Shown here: piece after piece, positions 1 to 12,897 of the stretch
How positions within the stretch are numbered: the stretch's first letter is position 1
Layout: each line of letters opens with the position of its first letter
From: Reticulascus tulasneorum
Lineage: Eukaryota; Ascomycota; Sordariomycetes; Glomerellales; Reticulascaceae
Length of the DNA: 64,000 nucleotides
NCBI GenBank assembly: GCA_001557505.1
Contig: LSAX01000003.1
Span: forward strand, 372,001 to 436,000
Reading direction: 5' to 3'
Notes under the pieces: generated by a model
Told to the model about the DNA's origin: nothing
Database searches by the model: none
What the model saw: only the letters and a program-made list of their open reading frames with translations
Translations under genes and position numbers: made by a program

Positions 1-1292
1 TGTGAGATAAGATCGTGTTAGAGACAGGGCCCAAGGTGCATTGCCATGGCGGCAGGCCTGCGGACTCGGTGATATCGCTCGCGAAAGTCTTTCACCGAGA
101 CTGCTAAATGGCAATTCGAACGATAACTAAATGATTTCTTTTGGAATACAGGAAAATCCCAAGGAGAATGTATGTGTACGTCGTACTCTAAGCCCATAAT
201 TAAGACGGATCACCTCCCAAAACATTCTTTCATCAATACCTTACACCTCGCACCACCCACAAGAGAATCCCAGTTATCTTTCTCGAATCTATACCTAGGA
301 AATGCCTAATGAGGCTGCTTATCTCCTAACAGCTTTCCAATGTCTGCAAAACAGTCGCTGATGCAACACTCATGTTGGGAACTCGCCCAGTCACTCGCCT
401 GGCGGCGCAATCTTCTTCACCAGGGACCGATGAGCCGCGGACCAACGTTGAAATGCTTAGTCCCCTCTGGTGTTATTGATAACGTGTTTATATGACCAAC
501 TCCATTCACATCTCTACTTCATACTCGTACAGGCCCTGCCTGCTATTGCTCTGCCCCCCCGGCCAATGTCCTACTTTTGCTACAATGCGTCTTCGTACTT
601 AAGCTTCCGGGGAAGTTCGTAGAACACACCGGAACAAGGGCACTCCCATGTAATAACATTCTATCGAAATAGGAATTCTGGCGAGTACTAGCAGATGGAT
701 GGCGCATAAAGATGGAGCGCCTTAAGGCGCAGATACAGATGTAAGGCTGGCATTCTGCGCGTGCCATCCTCTTCCAGAACTGTTCCATGCAGGGGATGAA
801 TCCTCCAAACCCCCTCATATGGAGACAGAAGGGATTCGAATAGACCTAACCAGTACATGTCACAAGGAATAGATTCAAATAGAGTCCTCCCTGGCGGGCC
901 CGTCCCAGAAGATGCCTTGTCTCCTGCCCCTTCCGCAAATCTCACACTTCCTTGGGCTATCGACGCTTCCTTTGTTATTGGCTAGACGTTCTCTATCCTT
1001 TAGAAGTCCCACTAGACTTTCCCTTTAGCTCATATAGATGCCCCCTGCACGTAGCTGGAAACCGCCGCCGAACTGCCTAAGCGGGAAAACTTTGATACAC
1101 TCAAACATCTTGCAATTTCTGTAAATATATGAATTAAGAGGCTGGCATCGGATCCACCAGAGATGTAGACAATGTGTTCAGCCTATAAAGAGAGCACTCC
1201 CTTGGCCGGTTGTAAGAAATTGAGAATACCAACCAGGTCAAGGAGTAATTTTCCCCGACCCATTTCCCACGAGACTCATCGATAGCTTCAAG
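1..1292. other. Intergenic, upstream region of the subtilase gene
   Basis: I see no gene that can be supported here. Short open frames between 540 and 945 on the minus strand overlap one another and resemble no family I know. The right end is the promoter and leader of the subtilase gene. Confidence 0.6.
1183..1190 (+). promoter_or_regulatory. TATA-box-like element of the subtilase gene
   Basis: The sequence CTATAAAG lies about 105 bases before the subtilase ATG at 1293, a usual distance in filamentous fungi once a short leader is allowed for. Inferred from motif and position only. Confidence 0.5.
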
Positions 1293-4200
1293 ATGCAGCT
1301 GCGTCAAACTCTCCTGGCTCTCTCCCTAGCGGGAAGCAGCTTTGCCTCCTACGGTCCACCGCTGAACCGTCGCGACACACCCGAGACTGCGCGTCCCGTG
1401 ACGAACCAGTACATCATCGAATTCGCTGACGTACGTACCTGTTGATACACATGCGATGCCTTGGTTTAACATTTACACTGACTTACCTAGACTGTCGATT
1501 ATGATCAAATTCTTGCGGAGGTCAACGCACGCCCGAATACACAGGTCTTGAAGAAGTTTGACTCCGCCGTGTTCCGTGGCGTCTCCGTACAGGCCATTGG
1601 CGAGAGCACAGAATCGCTTCAGGCGAGCTCCATGATTGCGAATGCATGGCAGTCGCACATGGTTAAGCTTTTGCCCTCGGTGGACACCACAGCCGCAGAC
1701 AATGGTATTGACCCCGCCAACTACTCCGTCCACAGCATGACCGGGGTGGACAGGCTCCATGCCATGGGCGTGTATGGCAAAGGGGTCAAGATAGCTATTG
1801 TGGACACTGGTATTGATTATATGCACCCCGCCGTAAGAATTACCCACGATATCGTCGGCAACCAGCGATGTGATGCTGATTATCAGTAGCTAGGAGGTGG
1901 TTTCGGACCAGGATTCAAAGTCGAGGGCGGCTATGACTTTCTCGGAGATACCTGTGAGCCAGCACCAAGATTCGCCCTCACACTTGCGATAGAGACTAAT
2001 GCAGAACTACAGACTGGCCTGAGCAGCCCACTGAGCCAGATTTCGATCCTGTCGATACCAACGGCCATGGAACACACGTGGCTGGTATTGTGGCGGGAAA
2101 TGGCGATTGGTATGTAGAGCAGAGTTCAAAGATCTCCCATCTCTTCGTCACAAGTCCTCATCTGCCAGGTACCGGATAGCTCCAGGCACCTATGTCGGAT
2201 GTTATCTAGGTTACTGGTCCACTTCACCCACCGAAAGTTCTAGTCTTTATGTGGCTGCTTGCACCAAGGGTTCCCACCTCACACGCCACCATCGAGATTA
2301 TCGAATTGTGTAGATCTTTTGCTAAAATGCTATCGTATAGGTTCAAGGGCGTTGCGCCAGACGCTACCATTATGGCATACAAGGTTTTCGGACTCGGGGT
2401 AAGCAGCCTCACCGTACCGTCCTGACCCTAAATATCTTTGCTTATATGATCTTTTATCGAATAGCCATACACTGACGAAGCCATCATCATCGAGGCCTTT
2501 TTGAAGGCATACGAAGATGGAGTAAGTTGCAAATCCTTTAGCAGTGGCCATTGGCGGATGTGAAGATAGCGCTTCTAACGGCTTGCAGGCTGATGTTATA
2601 ACGGCGAGTATTGGTGACTACTCTGGTTGGTCTACGAACCCCTGGGCTATGGTTGCGTCACGTCTGGTCGACGAAGGCGTGGTGGTGACCATTGCCGCTG
2701 GCAACGATGGAGAATTCGGACCATTCCGGGGTAGCACTGGCTCGTCGGGAGAGCATGTGTTAGCTGTTGCATCGGTTGATCCTTCAGAAATTATCGCTAT
2801 ACCAATACTAGCAACACTCGAGGTGGATGGCGATGCCGAAACGCACACTCTTGCCTACCGACCGGGCAAGTTTATCATTCCATCTTCCATGAAAGATGTG
2901 CCTGTTTGGGCGATCAGCCTCAACACCTCAGTCACCGACGATGCCTGTCTCCCCCTTCCAGAAGATACCCCAGACCTCTCGGACTTCATTGTTCTAGTTC
3001 GGCAATCCGAATTATGCTGGGATCAGGACCAAGTCGCGAATATTGCCCCCTTTAACCCGAAGGCCGTATTGTTCTACCATAATACTGCTGTTGATTACCT
3101 CGATCCTTGGTCGGAGACTGATCTGCCTCTTGGCATAATTACCCACGAAGCCGGGGTCCTCCTCGTTGAAACCCTGGCAGCTGGTGGCAAGGTCACTCTT
3201 GACTTTACCGAGGTCGATCGTTTCGTCAACATGCCCTATGAATGGGGCGCAATCCCTAGCTGGTGGTCTACTTGGGGTGGGCTCTATGATCTTACACTTA
3301 AGCCAGATATCGCCGCTCCCGGTGCAGCCATCACGAGTACCTACCCGCCAGGCTCGTATGCTACTCTGAGTGGAACCTCCATGGCAACACCATACGTCGC
3401 CGGTGTAGCGGCACTATACGTCGGAAAGTACGGTGGACGATCCGTACACGGCAAGGGCTTCGCCAAAATGCTGCACGCACGCATCATGAGCAGCGGTTCC
3501 TCTCTAGCGTGGCCTGGGAATACGGCTGATGGTGGTTCGCACCTTGCTTCGCCATCGCAAATCGGTACTGGATTGATAAATGCCATGAAAGTGTTGGAGT
3601 ATGACACACAGCTCTCGCTTACGAAGTTCAGCTTGAACGATACGCGCCACTTCTCGCGGTACCAGGCTGTCGACATCACGAATACCGGCGATAAGGAAGT
3701 CACCTACACTTTTAGTATTGAGGCCGCTGGAGGGTATGATGCGATGATGACGAATTCGACGGAAAATGTTTATGCCCCAGCAATAGCGTGGCTTGGCCAG
3801 ATCAGGACGTATCCACTAAAGCCAGAGGTCAAGTTCCCTTCGGGGACATTCAAAGTCAAGCCAGGCCAGACTAAGAAAGCCGAGCAAGTCCTCACCCACT
3901 GAGTAAACTTCTGTAAACCTCGCTGACAAGATCATCCTTCCGTACAGATTTATCTTCAAGCTACCTGAGCTTCCTGCTGGCCATATTGCAAACGATCTGC
4001 CCATATACAGCGGAAAGGTGATGATACACGGCAGCAATGGCGAGCAGGTCTCAGTTGCATACTATGGTACGTATACCCGAAGTTTGCCTAACTGAACTGG
4101 CTATATTTCTATTTTGATATCATTTATCCTACAGAAAATCTAACGAGCGAACCATTCATCTTCATAGGCATGCTAGCGGACCTGAAGCGCGAGATGCGGA

Positions 4201-4889
4201 CTAACGGATTCTTCCAAGAATTTCTCGGCTGGCCTACCATAACATTCCCTACTTTCCCGGTCCCTCTGACTGTATGGGAGAAGCCCTAGTAAGTGCAATT
4301 TAAATTCAATGTTGAAGAATATGCTGACGAATTACAGCTGGAACTTCGAAAGCTCGAATACAAAGCCAGATTGGCCCATGCTCCTGGTGGGCACCTGCTT
4401 TGGCGTGAAAGAGTTGCGTTGGGATGTAAGTACAGATCATCATCCCATTTTCATCAAAATCAAGTTGACTAACCTATCTGCGTTTCTCCTTCTAGGTATT
4501 TGTAGCGGGCTGGAAGGAGCGAGATTGGACATTCCCACTTGTAGAAGGAAAAAATGGCTACGTTGGAACGGCGACCTACTGGCGTGGCTCACAGGCTGCA
4601 TGGTTCGATGGTGATAAGGACGACCCGAACGATATTGTATCATTTCCGGATACGTATACCTCCCGGGATCTATTACGTGCATATATCTGGCTTGGTCAGC
4701 TTACGAACGGGTCTATGCTTGCTCCGGGTAACTACACGTGAGTATTCCGAAGTTTGATCCAGTACATCTACAGAGCTAACAGGGTTATTTAGAATGAGGA
4801 TTGCAAACTTGCTACCGTTCGGAAACCAGAAGGTTTCGGATAATTGGGAAATTATGGATATTCCACAGATTGAGATTCGGGCAAAGTAA
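1293..4889 (+). CDS. Secreted subtilisin-like serine protease (S8A, with PA insert)
   Basis: Twelve exons: 1293-1430, 1491-1832, 1890-1953, 2013-2109, 2341-2398, 2465-2521, 2589-3883, 3948-4066, 4135-4288, 4338-4425, 4496-4737, 4793-4889. The spliced frame is 2751 nt (916 residues) and closes exactly. Residues 1-19 form a signal peptide; an I9-type inhibitory propeptide follows to about 120. The catalytic triad is visible: Asp151 (IVDTGID), His200 (GHGTHVAG) and Ser516 (GTSMATPYVAG), with oxyanion Asn291 (AAGNDG). A PA-type insert lies at about 380-450, and an Fn3-like C-terminal region follows the catalytic domain. The layout matches the minor extracellular protease (Vpr/C5a-peptidase-like) group of fungi, which degrades extracellular protein. 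The intron at 3884-3947 appears to be GC-AG. The gene stands alone, with no close neighbour on either side. Confidence 0.93.
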
Positions 4890-7800
4890 GGATCTGTTAT
4901 ATTGCCTACGAATAGTGGTCGAGGGGTGTATATACGTGGCCAAAGTCTTGGGTCATTTCTCAAGGTTGAGAGTTGAGAGGCTTGCTGGGGTTCAATTCTT
5001 GTTACGCTTTAACACGCTCTGAAGATCTCATGATCATGAATAGAACGGAAGAAAAAGGTGAGCGGATGGTACGTTCAGATATTCGGATAGAAATTTGCTA
5101 CGGTGGTCAGTGCGTGGTGCGTCCAATATGGGACATTGTGTGCTAAATACCTCGATGAACACAATATAGATTATCTACATCATCTCAACTGATCAAGCAG
5201 TACTTCTAGATGGTCAAGAGTTAAAGGAGTCCATGTCCATATATCATAGATGATCAGATGTACGTCGAAGGACAGCGTTAGTTTTCAACTTAAAGCATGG
5301 GTAAGTTAGAGTCCTGATACTTGGTTGAAAATAGTTACAATACGTTGGGAAGTATTGTGTTTAGGTCGCTCTGAAGGATTATAGCGAGAGCCGCCTTCTT
5401 CTAATTGCGTAGGAGGCAGTTTAGTGAAAAGTGCAGTAAGGTAGAGCATTGAAGGGTAAGAGAGGAAATGAAGCAGACGATAGGCAGGAAAGAGGACGAT
5501 ATAAGTGCTCGCTCCTATCATATGCACGCTGAATTGATCATCCTCGTAGGTACTTCGACGCCAGCAAGAGTGAGAGGAATAGTTGGTCTTACAACTTGTG
5601 TAACTTCGCGTGATAGAGTCAAGAAGATCTGACTTGCAAGTCTGGTATGATGGGATGCAGTGAGCAAATACTGAAGATGATAAATTCGTTTGATGGTTGT
5701 GATTGAGCGAGCTTGGGTGAAGGCCTAGCTGAGGAGAGTGAGTTGGGATGAGCGAACCTGAGATGAGCATGAATAGACCTGAAATGGTCCCGAATAAAAG
5801 CAAGGACTAGTTGTGTAAGCACGAGGGACTTGGATTGTAGGGTTTTAAGAGTCACAATATACAACCACCAAGTCTCTAGCTAAGCTGTGTATGGCTACGA
5901 GATGGACAACTGATGCGACCTGTTTCTCCACCAACTTACAGAGTCCCGTCGTCAACTGAAGCTTCAGCTACTAGAGAGATACGAGGTACATTGGAAGACA
6001 TTGAACTACTCGAAACATATCTCATGAGCGCCCATGAGCTGGAGAATCTTCAGCTCTCTTTGGTGTTAATAGAGAGCACAGTAGACCAAGACGTTCGGCG
6101 TAATAGTAGCAGCGCCAAAGAAAGTGAGAAAGTCCGCAAATCGCTTTCTTTAATGGCAGCAGATGGTGCCGTCCAAGCTGTTGTGCTCTGATGAAATCAC
6201 GAATGAGTGCAAGAAGGAAGACGGGTATTATGTGCCCGGGCCTTCCGGAGTCGCAAGCATCATATGCCGAGTCTTAAGATGTTGCACATTAGCGCTCCAT
6301 CCGCCGTCATTGTCGGTTACGTGCAGGCATGGAGCGACGGAAAACTTTGGAGCTGTCGGCCGTATGCGTCCCGGCTGACGTCGTGGGGTTGGCAGAAGCG
6401 GATTGGGTCCCACGCAAAAGCTCACTGCATGACGAGCCCAAATAGCTCTCGGGGAGGGTATTACCTCAGCGTCCAAGGTCTCTTCGGGCTGTCTAATGCA
6501 CCGTACGTTCCGCTGCAAGTCGGAGCTATGACCCGAAGACGCAGTTTGAAGCTTCCAAAAACAGGCATTGGTCCCAGATGTCCGTCTTGGTGTCAACGCC
6601 TCCTGCATATCCCCAGAGTCATCCCACACCACTGTTTACGAATCAGAGGCCTCCGAACAACAACAAACTCCTCGTCCTTGTCTAATCGGGAACCCATACA
6701 CGCTCTAGATGCTGCATACGTTAGTCGAGAGCTCGTAGGAGTTGTCGTTTCGGGTCACGCCCACGGCGGGATGAGTAAGGTTTGCATGGTACACGCTTCC
6801 CATTCGGGGCACCGCCAACTGCGGATCGGCTGCTTCTCAAGCGCTTGTTGGTTACTGGGGCATTTAGGGCTGATGCCCATTTCATCCAGTAGGGTGCCTC
6901 GGCCCGCCTTTTGATACATGGCATTTGTCTGTGCCGCACGCAAAATGCAGCCCAAAGTGTCGCATGCATGTAACCCTCTCTGCGCGCTTCGCGGCCGAAA
7001 AATTGTACGCCACCCCCAACTGGCGTCAGTCAGCGACGCCCAACTATCGAGACGTGCTTGACGTCAACTTTTTCTCTCGCAACCACCAACTCTATTTCCA
7101 GTCCTTTCCATTACACGAAACAGAGTCGCAGGCTGCCAGACGTGTGGGGGAACCAAAAGATGGGCCTTCAAATATGTAGGGCGGCCCTCCTCATGCGAGT
7201 ATTATGCGGTGCCGCGCTGCATCCTTGTGAGGTTCTGCACGGTGAGCTGAGACTATGGACTGATCCTTGACGGCGAGGCCGGTTGGATGAATCTGTATTC
7301 TACGCGTTGAAACTTTGGCCCGAGATGAGCGAAAACTTCTGCTTCACGAGACGGCTCTGCGCACGTTGTCTCGAACCCTACACTTCTCAGCATGTGTGCT
7401 TCAAACCGGATGGTCGGTCTCGGTTCTTCGTGTTTCACCGGCACCGTGTCTGTTAGGTATGTTCTTTTTAGATCCGATGTGGTTCGGACAGAACTAACCG
7501 TTGCTGTAGTTGCGCCTTGCCTAGTCGAGCTGATGCTGGTTCAATGTGTCAGGCGGGCATACAACGGCCGACTTGGAACCTGAGACCGCACCAACTACTG
7601 CTGAAATTTCCAAGGGCACTTTCATGTTCGGTCGCGACTGTCGCTTCACGGCACGCCGGGGGGAGGTTGAAGGAGCACTGGCGCTTAGACAGTCGCGCCC
7701 CAGATTGATGATGTATGTGCACCCTCTTCCCGCGGCACCGTCCCACGTTTCAATGCCAACCAAACAGCAGCAGGCTACACCTTCGGAGAATCGAGTTAGT

Positions 7801-8296
7801 CGTCAGGGATATGCCACGGCCCTGTAAATCAGATTGATCATGCACAGCAGCTCTTCCTTGAGCCACCCCCAAACTTGTACACTTTGCTAGCAGCTCAGAT
7901 TCATGGCACTTGCCGCTCAGGGCAGCGGTCACACGCAACCAGGTAGCATATCCACATGGGTATAAACATCTCATTCCTCTGTTTTCTGTATACCGGCCGT
8001 TTCGAAGTTTGTATTATACCTGTACAAGCCATGCAACAGGCCAACGCCAAAAGCCATCTTATTCCCCACAGGAAAGATGCCGCAAAATGCTTTTGAAGTA
8101 ATTAGAATCCCTGTCCATGCCAAAAAATAAGGGTCGCGTAGGTGTGCCAAGCTCAGAGCAGCCACTGTAGGCCAGCCTGAGATTGGCGCCGCCATGCCTG
8201 GGTTTGAAGACGCCGCCGGGCGATACGAGGAGAAGCATAGGAAGTCAGCCTACCCACAGGCCGTAGTCCCACGTGGACACGGCGAATAGAGTGTCT
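4890..8296. other. Long intergenic stretch without a supportable gene
   Basis: About 3.4 kb. Several open frames of 60-235 codons occur on both strands (the longest is plus 6207-6914), but they overlap mutually, show no signal peptide, domain or intron pattern, and match nothing I recognise. The 6.2-7.8 kb part is richer in G+C than 4.9-6.0 kb. It may hold decayed sequence or a non-coding transcript; nothing in the sequence decides this. Confidence 0.5.
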
Positions 8297-9867
8297 CTAC
8301 GACTCTTCTGTCCGGCGAGGTCCTCGCTGGGCTTGTGGTCCACCCCGTGGTCCACCTCGGCCACGGCCACGGCCATCTCCTCGGTGACCCCGTCCACGCC
8401 AACCCTCCCCTCGACCTCGTCCACCACGCCAGCCTGCATCTCGGTCACCGCGACCACGGTTGCGACCTTGGACTTGGCTAAAGCCATCGTTCGGATCGGG
8501 CGTTGCTGTGGGTACCTTGAAAGAGTTAGCACGTTCCTGCACGATATCTTATTGTGGCTGCATTACCTCTGCTGGAATCTCAGGCTGATCGTCAGCCCAG
8601 GACTGCGTGTTTGTGGCAGCGGCTGGGGTGGCGTTAAGTCCAGCGTCAGTCTCGGCCGGGTCGCGCGGCACGGAGACCCATTCCTGTGATTCTGACAAGT
8701 CGTTGGTGTTATCCCATCGGGTCTCTGCGGCAGCATTGGCGGTGCTACTCGACACGTCGGCATTGTTGGAGCTGCTAAGGGTCTGCTCCGCAGGGTGTCC
8801 GTTGGTGAGTGCAACATCATCGCCGGCCCGGATCTCACTGAGGCTGGCATTGGCTATGGTTGGATCCGTCGCAGCGTCCTCGGCGGAGGTGGCATTCTCG
8901 GTCTCGTAAAGCGGTGTCAGGTACGACTGAGAGGCGGTTTTGACTTGAGCGTCTGCGAAGTGTTAGTAAGAAAATAAAATAACCTCTAGTGAGGGTAGCA
9001 CTGACAGGTAGTCTGCAACTGATCGCCGTTGACGCTGTATGTCTTCTCCTCCGAAGCTTCGACCAGCTTCAGCATGGTGGTCACTGCAGTCTCGTCCCCT
9101 GTGTAAATAGCAAGAAGAACGCCCTCGAGTGCCCGGTTTTCATCTATCGTCTGATCCGCATCCTCGGAGCGGCGAGCGGCAGCTAGTCGCAGGAACTGGG
9201 AGACGAGTAGCAGATTGGCATGCAGGGAGGTCTTAAACTCCGTCTCTAGTTTCTCCTTGACCTCATTGGTAGCGTCCGCTTTTTCCTTCTCCAGTTTTTC
9301 AGCAAACGCCTTCTCCAGGCTGGCCTTCTCGGCAGCAGCCCGAGATTTGTACTCCTGGTCGATCTTCTTGTACTGAGTAATCTGTTCTTCCAGCTGATTG
9401 AGTTGGCTCTGGAGACCTGGCTTCTTCAGTACCTGGGCTTTCTGGTCGGCATTGATGATCTTGAGGGAGACGAGGTCATCGAGGGACTTTCCAGGGTGTT
9501 CGGCAATTAAGGAATCGGTTTTGGAGGCATTGGTCTGAGGCGAGGGGTCAGCGGACGTGATCTGTTTGTGGTGGCAGATGCAAAACGTAAAGAGGCACGT
9601 ACCAGTTTCTTGTTGACATTGCGGATGTTCCTAAGGGTAAAGTCAGCGGCGGAGCAAGCGCAATGGCAGGTTCCCGGCTGCATCTTACTTCTGGAGCTCC
9701 CGAATGTAGGGACTCTCGCCATCCTCGGATGGGTCAGTGGCCTTCTCAGGAGCCGGAGAGGCGGTGGGAGCAGGGGATTCGGTCCGATCAGCTACCTTGG
9801 CCTTCTTCTTCTTGGCTGATTTGGACTCGGCCTGAGTGGGGGGGTTTTGGACAGAAGAAGCAGCCAT
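8297..9867 (-). CDS. YAG7-like protein with C-terminal RGG region
   Basis: Five exons on the minus strand: 9867-9689, 9630-9603, 9561-9006, 8952-8567, 8515-8297, giving 455 residues. The N-terminus is a KSAKKKKAK basic patch followed by a Pro/Ala/Glu-rich segment, then the conserved ESPYIRELQKNIRNVNKKL helix that marks the fungal Yag7 family. A long charged coiled-coil segment rich in Lys and Glu follows (about 95-170). The last about 80 residues are an Arg/Gly-rich tail with many RGG and GRGR repeats, as in RNA-binding proteins. Yeast Yag7 is an abundant protein of poorly known function; a link to ribosomes or RNA is suggested by the RGG tail. The second exon is only 28 nt. Its start at 9867 is the first ATG of the conserved N-terminus. 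Confidence 0.85.
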
Positions 9868-10982
9868 GTTGGAGCTGTTGTCTCGATGTCAACACAATCT
9901 GATCAGTGTGTTTGTTTTCAGGTACAGTCTGTCGAGACGTGTGTACCAGTGGAGCTTCAGCTGGGCTTTGGTCTGTGAGTTGGGGTATGCGGTGAGATAG
10001 CACGGAGAAGGATTTCTCGGAGATGGAATGTGATACTACAAAGTAGTGGAGGAGAAGTTTTTCTTTTAGGGTTGTTCGAGGTTCACGAAGTTGTTGGAGA
10101 AGTGAGGTAGAGCTGACCTCTTTTTTTGGAGGTGGGAGGTTTTCGTCCGAGCCACCCCTGCATTGAGGTCGCGCAAGCGAACAGAATTCTAGAACCGGCA
10201 AGAACAAAAGATACCTTACCCGGTAGCAGAAGAATAGTGAAAACACACAACATGCAGTCTATTATCTGTTGATATCGCGGTCAAATGGCCGTGTCTGCAG
10301 TCTCTTTGCATTGAGCTGTAATTTCCAAGAATTGTATCATTTTCTGTGCTTCAATTGGCCTCAATCGCGGGTCTCGTGCCTGTGCTAGCCTTGTATCCCC
10401 CGCACTCATCTCCTCATTACACCGTATGCGTCACTTCCTCTGCCAGTCATATTATGCCTGACGTCTGTACGCCTCTTGTAGATCGTCGTCGTTGTGCTCG
10501 TCGCCATTTCTGTATCTTTCTAATGTAGAAACTGGGCATGGCTGCCTGGAGTCGGGACCCAATGCATAGGAACGAATGCCATCAAAGGGACTCGACTACA
10601 ATCAGCTAGGCTGCATCTGTTGTCTTTTGCGCCCTTCTCGCTTCATCTTGAACTCCCTTCTCTCGATCCGTGTCTTCCTGGAAGCTCATAGAATCCAGAA
10701 AGAACAAGCCCAGACAAAAGTTTGTCGATACAGGCCTTCGCGACACTCTCTCACTCCCTCCAGTGCTTGAGTCATTGACCTAATTTTACCCTCTGCAACA
10801 AGCGTGCTGGCGATTCTTGAAAGTTCCTGCCTGGCCGACACAAGCTGTACATCGTTCCGAGGTGTCTAAATACCTAGCTTCGTGCACAAACCCTCTTGTT
10901 GTACGGAGATAATGCCAAAACGAGGGTGTCGGTCGGCTGCGGATGGGATTGTGGTTTATATAATCGAGACGAATGGCTAGAC
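9868..10982. other. Intergenic between YAG7-like and CENP-W genes
   Basis: Both flanking genes lie on the minus strand, so this holds the YAG7-like promoter and the CENP-W 3' region. I see no conserved coding frame on either strand. Confidence 0.55.
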
Positions 10983-11385
10983 TCAGCCCTTGAACTTGGC
11001 CAGAGCATCCTGCTCGGAAAATCTATATTAGCTTCTGCCTGCCAGCGATGGGCTGTTATCGAGGATGCTTACCCCGGTAACTCGCTTCACGCTCCTAGCT
11101 GTGATGGCTCGTTCGCCAGACTGTTTCGACTCGATGGCCGCCTCTTTGACCAACCTGCTACAGTGTCAATAAATTGCCCCAGTTGTGGTATCCTCGTGGA
11201 GTCGTACGTTTGCATGAAAAGGAGGTAGTCGAGGAAGATCTGCCCATCATTAGTGTCGCGTACAAAAGCGCGTCGGACGGTTGTCCTACCGTTACATCCA
11301 CCTTCTTGGTGACATTTTTGTTTGAATGTGCCTTGACAATCTTCTTGACCGTACCCCTTGGGTATGTTTTCTGTCCTGGTGCCAT
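10983..11385 (-). CDS. Inner kinetochore protein CENP-W (histone fold)
   Basis: Four small exons: 11385-11290, 11239-11208, 11154-11073, 11009-10983; the spliced frame is 237 nt (78 residues). The product starts MAPGQKTYPRGTVKKIVKAH, continues through IFLDYLLFMQT and the SGERAITARSVKRVT segment, and ends DALAKFKG. These are the hallmark pieces of fungal CENP-W, a minimal histone-fold protein that pairs with CENP-T in the CCAN and binds centromeric DNA. The length agrees with the family (about 75-90). Because no exon exceeds 96 nt, the gene is easily missed by simple ORF calling. It lies about 250 bases from the divergently transcribed prefoldin gene, so the two probably share a promoter region. 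Confidence 0.87.
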
Positions 11386-11634
11386 TGCGAAATTCGTATC
11401 GCTTGGCCGTCGTAATGGCGTGTAAGGTTGATTGTGATAACGTGCCGGGTTTTGAGCTCGGTGACGCGACGGTGTGGGGTAGGTGAGACGAGAGACGGTG
11501 CGATTTCTATTTTAAAAAGATTATTGACACTGTGACCCTCCTTCGCTTTGGATTTGCCAGATTCAGCATAAACCTATCGGATGACTTTAACTTGACAACA
11601 TTGATCGGCCCAGACTAATCACACGACCGTCAAG

Positions 11635-12206
11635 ATGATGAAAAGACGCATGGTATGTCAGCTCGCCAAATTGAAACGCAAGCTAATGACCGGCCACAGC
11701 TCTCGAAAGAAGAGGAGGCGGCGGTGGGAGACGAGGTCGAGGTGCGCAGAGAGGACCAAGACAAGATCAACAAATTCAGCAGGCTGCACCAGCGCGAGCT
11801 GGCTCTTGAAGCGGAGCTCAGGAACAAGAGTGTTTGTTGCCCGCGCCTTCTTACACCTACCGATCCGGGCTGACTTGTTGTGAATAGAAGGAGAAGGAAG
11901 AACTCGACGACTTGAACATGGAGCTGGAGCTCACAGACGAAGACGAGAACGTAGCGTACGCTGTGACCAATAACCAACTCCTGCATCACCATCGCTGACA
12001 GTCTGGGACACAGCTACAAGATCGGCGACGCCTACTTTCATATTCCTCAACCACAAGCAATTGAAATGCTTGGCTTGTCGAGTGCAAAGATTGAAGAGGT
12101 GACCGAGGAGCTGGAAAACAAACTAGGCCTGATACGGGACGAGATGACGCAGCTCAAGGTCGAGCTGTATGCGAGATTTGGAAAGAGTATCAACTTGGAG
12201 ACATGA
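11635..12206 (+). CDS. Prefoldin subunit 4
   Basis: Four exons: 11635-11652, 11700-11831, 11888-11955, 12014-12206, encoding 136 residues. The donor of the second intron (GTTTGT at 11832) was chosen to keep frame. The product has the beta-type prefoldin layout: N-terminal helix (LSKEEEAAVGDEVEVRREDQ), a hairpin around AYKIGDAYFHIPQPQAIEML, then a C-terminal helix (EELENKLGLIRDEM). Prefoldin is a hexameric cytosolic chaperone that passes nascent actin and tubulin to the CCT chaperonin; subunit 4 corresponds to yeast Gim3. The first exon is only 18 nt. It is divergent from CENP-W across 249 bases. Confidence 0.88.
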
Positions 12207-12897
12207 AGAGTCCTCGACGACATTGATCCCCTGCCCCCCTCGCTCGTCTCTCTCCGGCCGCTATGCAGGCATTTTGACGAGGCCAGAGATGTCGGCATAA
12301 AACGGCACACACAGCCGGGCAAAGTTCCAAAAATCTAGCAAACCAAACCAAGCTTCGAAGCTAAAGCGGCTCAAACCGATTCCGCATCATTAGCCCCGCG
12401 TATTGCATTTCCACAGGCACGAGGGAGTGGCCAGTAACTGGACATAACGTCGCATGTCAAGCTCCATGTCCCGGCCGCGCCCTCCGGGTAAGGAGTTCCC
12501 TCCTCATCCGACGGCTAGACAGTAATTGGCTCAAGTGGGTTCAACTCGCCGGCTCCGATGTGGCTCGCCAATCAATAGCTTCCCCATTTTGGTGGTTGGG
12601 CGCCAGCTCCGATGGCGGGGATAACATCCTGGACATCTTACTTCCGGGTCCAAGTCGTTCAACTAAACCTCAAAAGGTGGTGGGGGGTTGCAATGCAGCA
12701 CCTTGTGGATCTCTGGGTTGCGATTGATCGTCCATCCTGCTGTCACCGATTTTCTCTTTCTCTTCCCATTATTCAGCAGACCATAGTCGGTTATCGTTCT
12801 TAATTACCCCTCACCGCCGTCATTGAACCCCCGAACTTCATGACGCCGAGAGAGTCGTGGAGTCTATAGAGACTCCCTAATTGAACTGTCCCAAACG
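12207..12897. other. Intergenic between prefoldin and MFS transporter genes
   Basis: Prefoldin 3' end and transporter promoter. No coding frame supported. Confidence 0.6.

Noticed and set aside
5306..5803. 165-codon minus-strand frame
   Set aside because: Composition looks random (Ser/His/Thr-rich) and a competing frame overlaps it; no family resemblance.
6207..6914. 235-codon plus-strand frame in the left intergenic stretch
   Set aside because: No recognisable motif, overlapped by other frames of similar quality, no leader or splice context.
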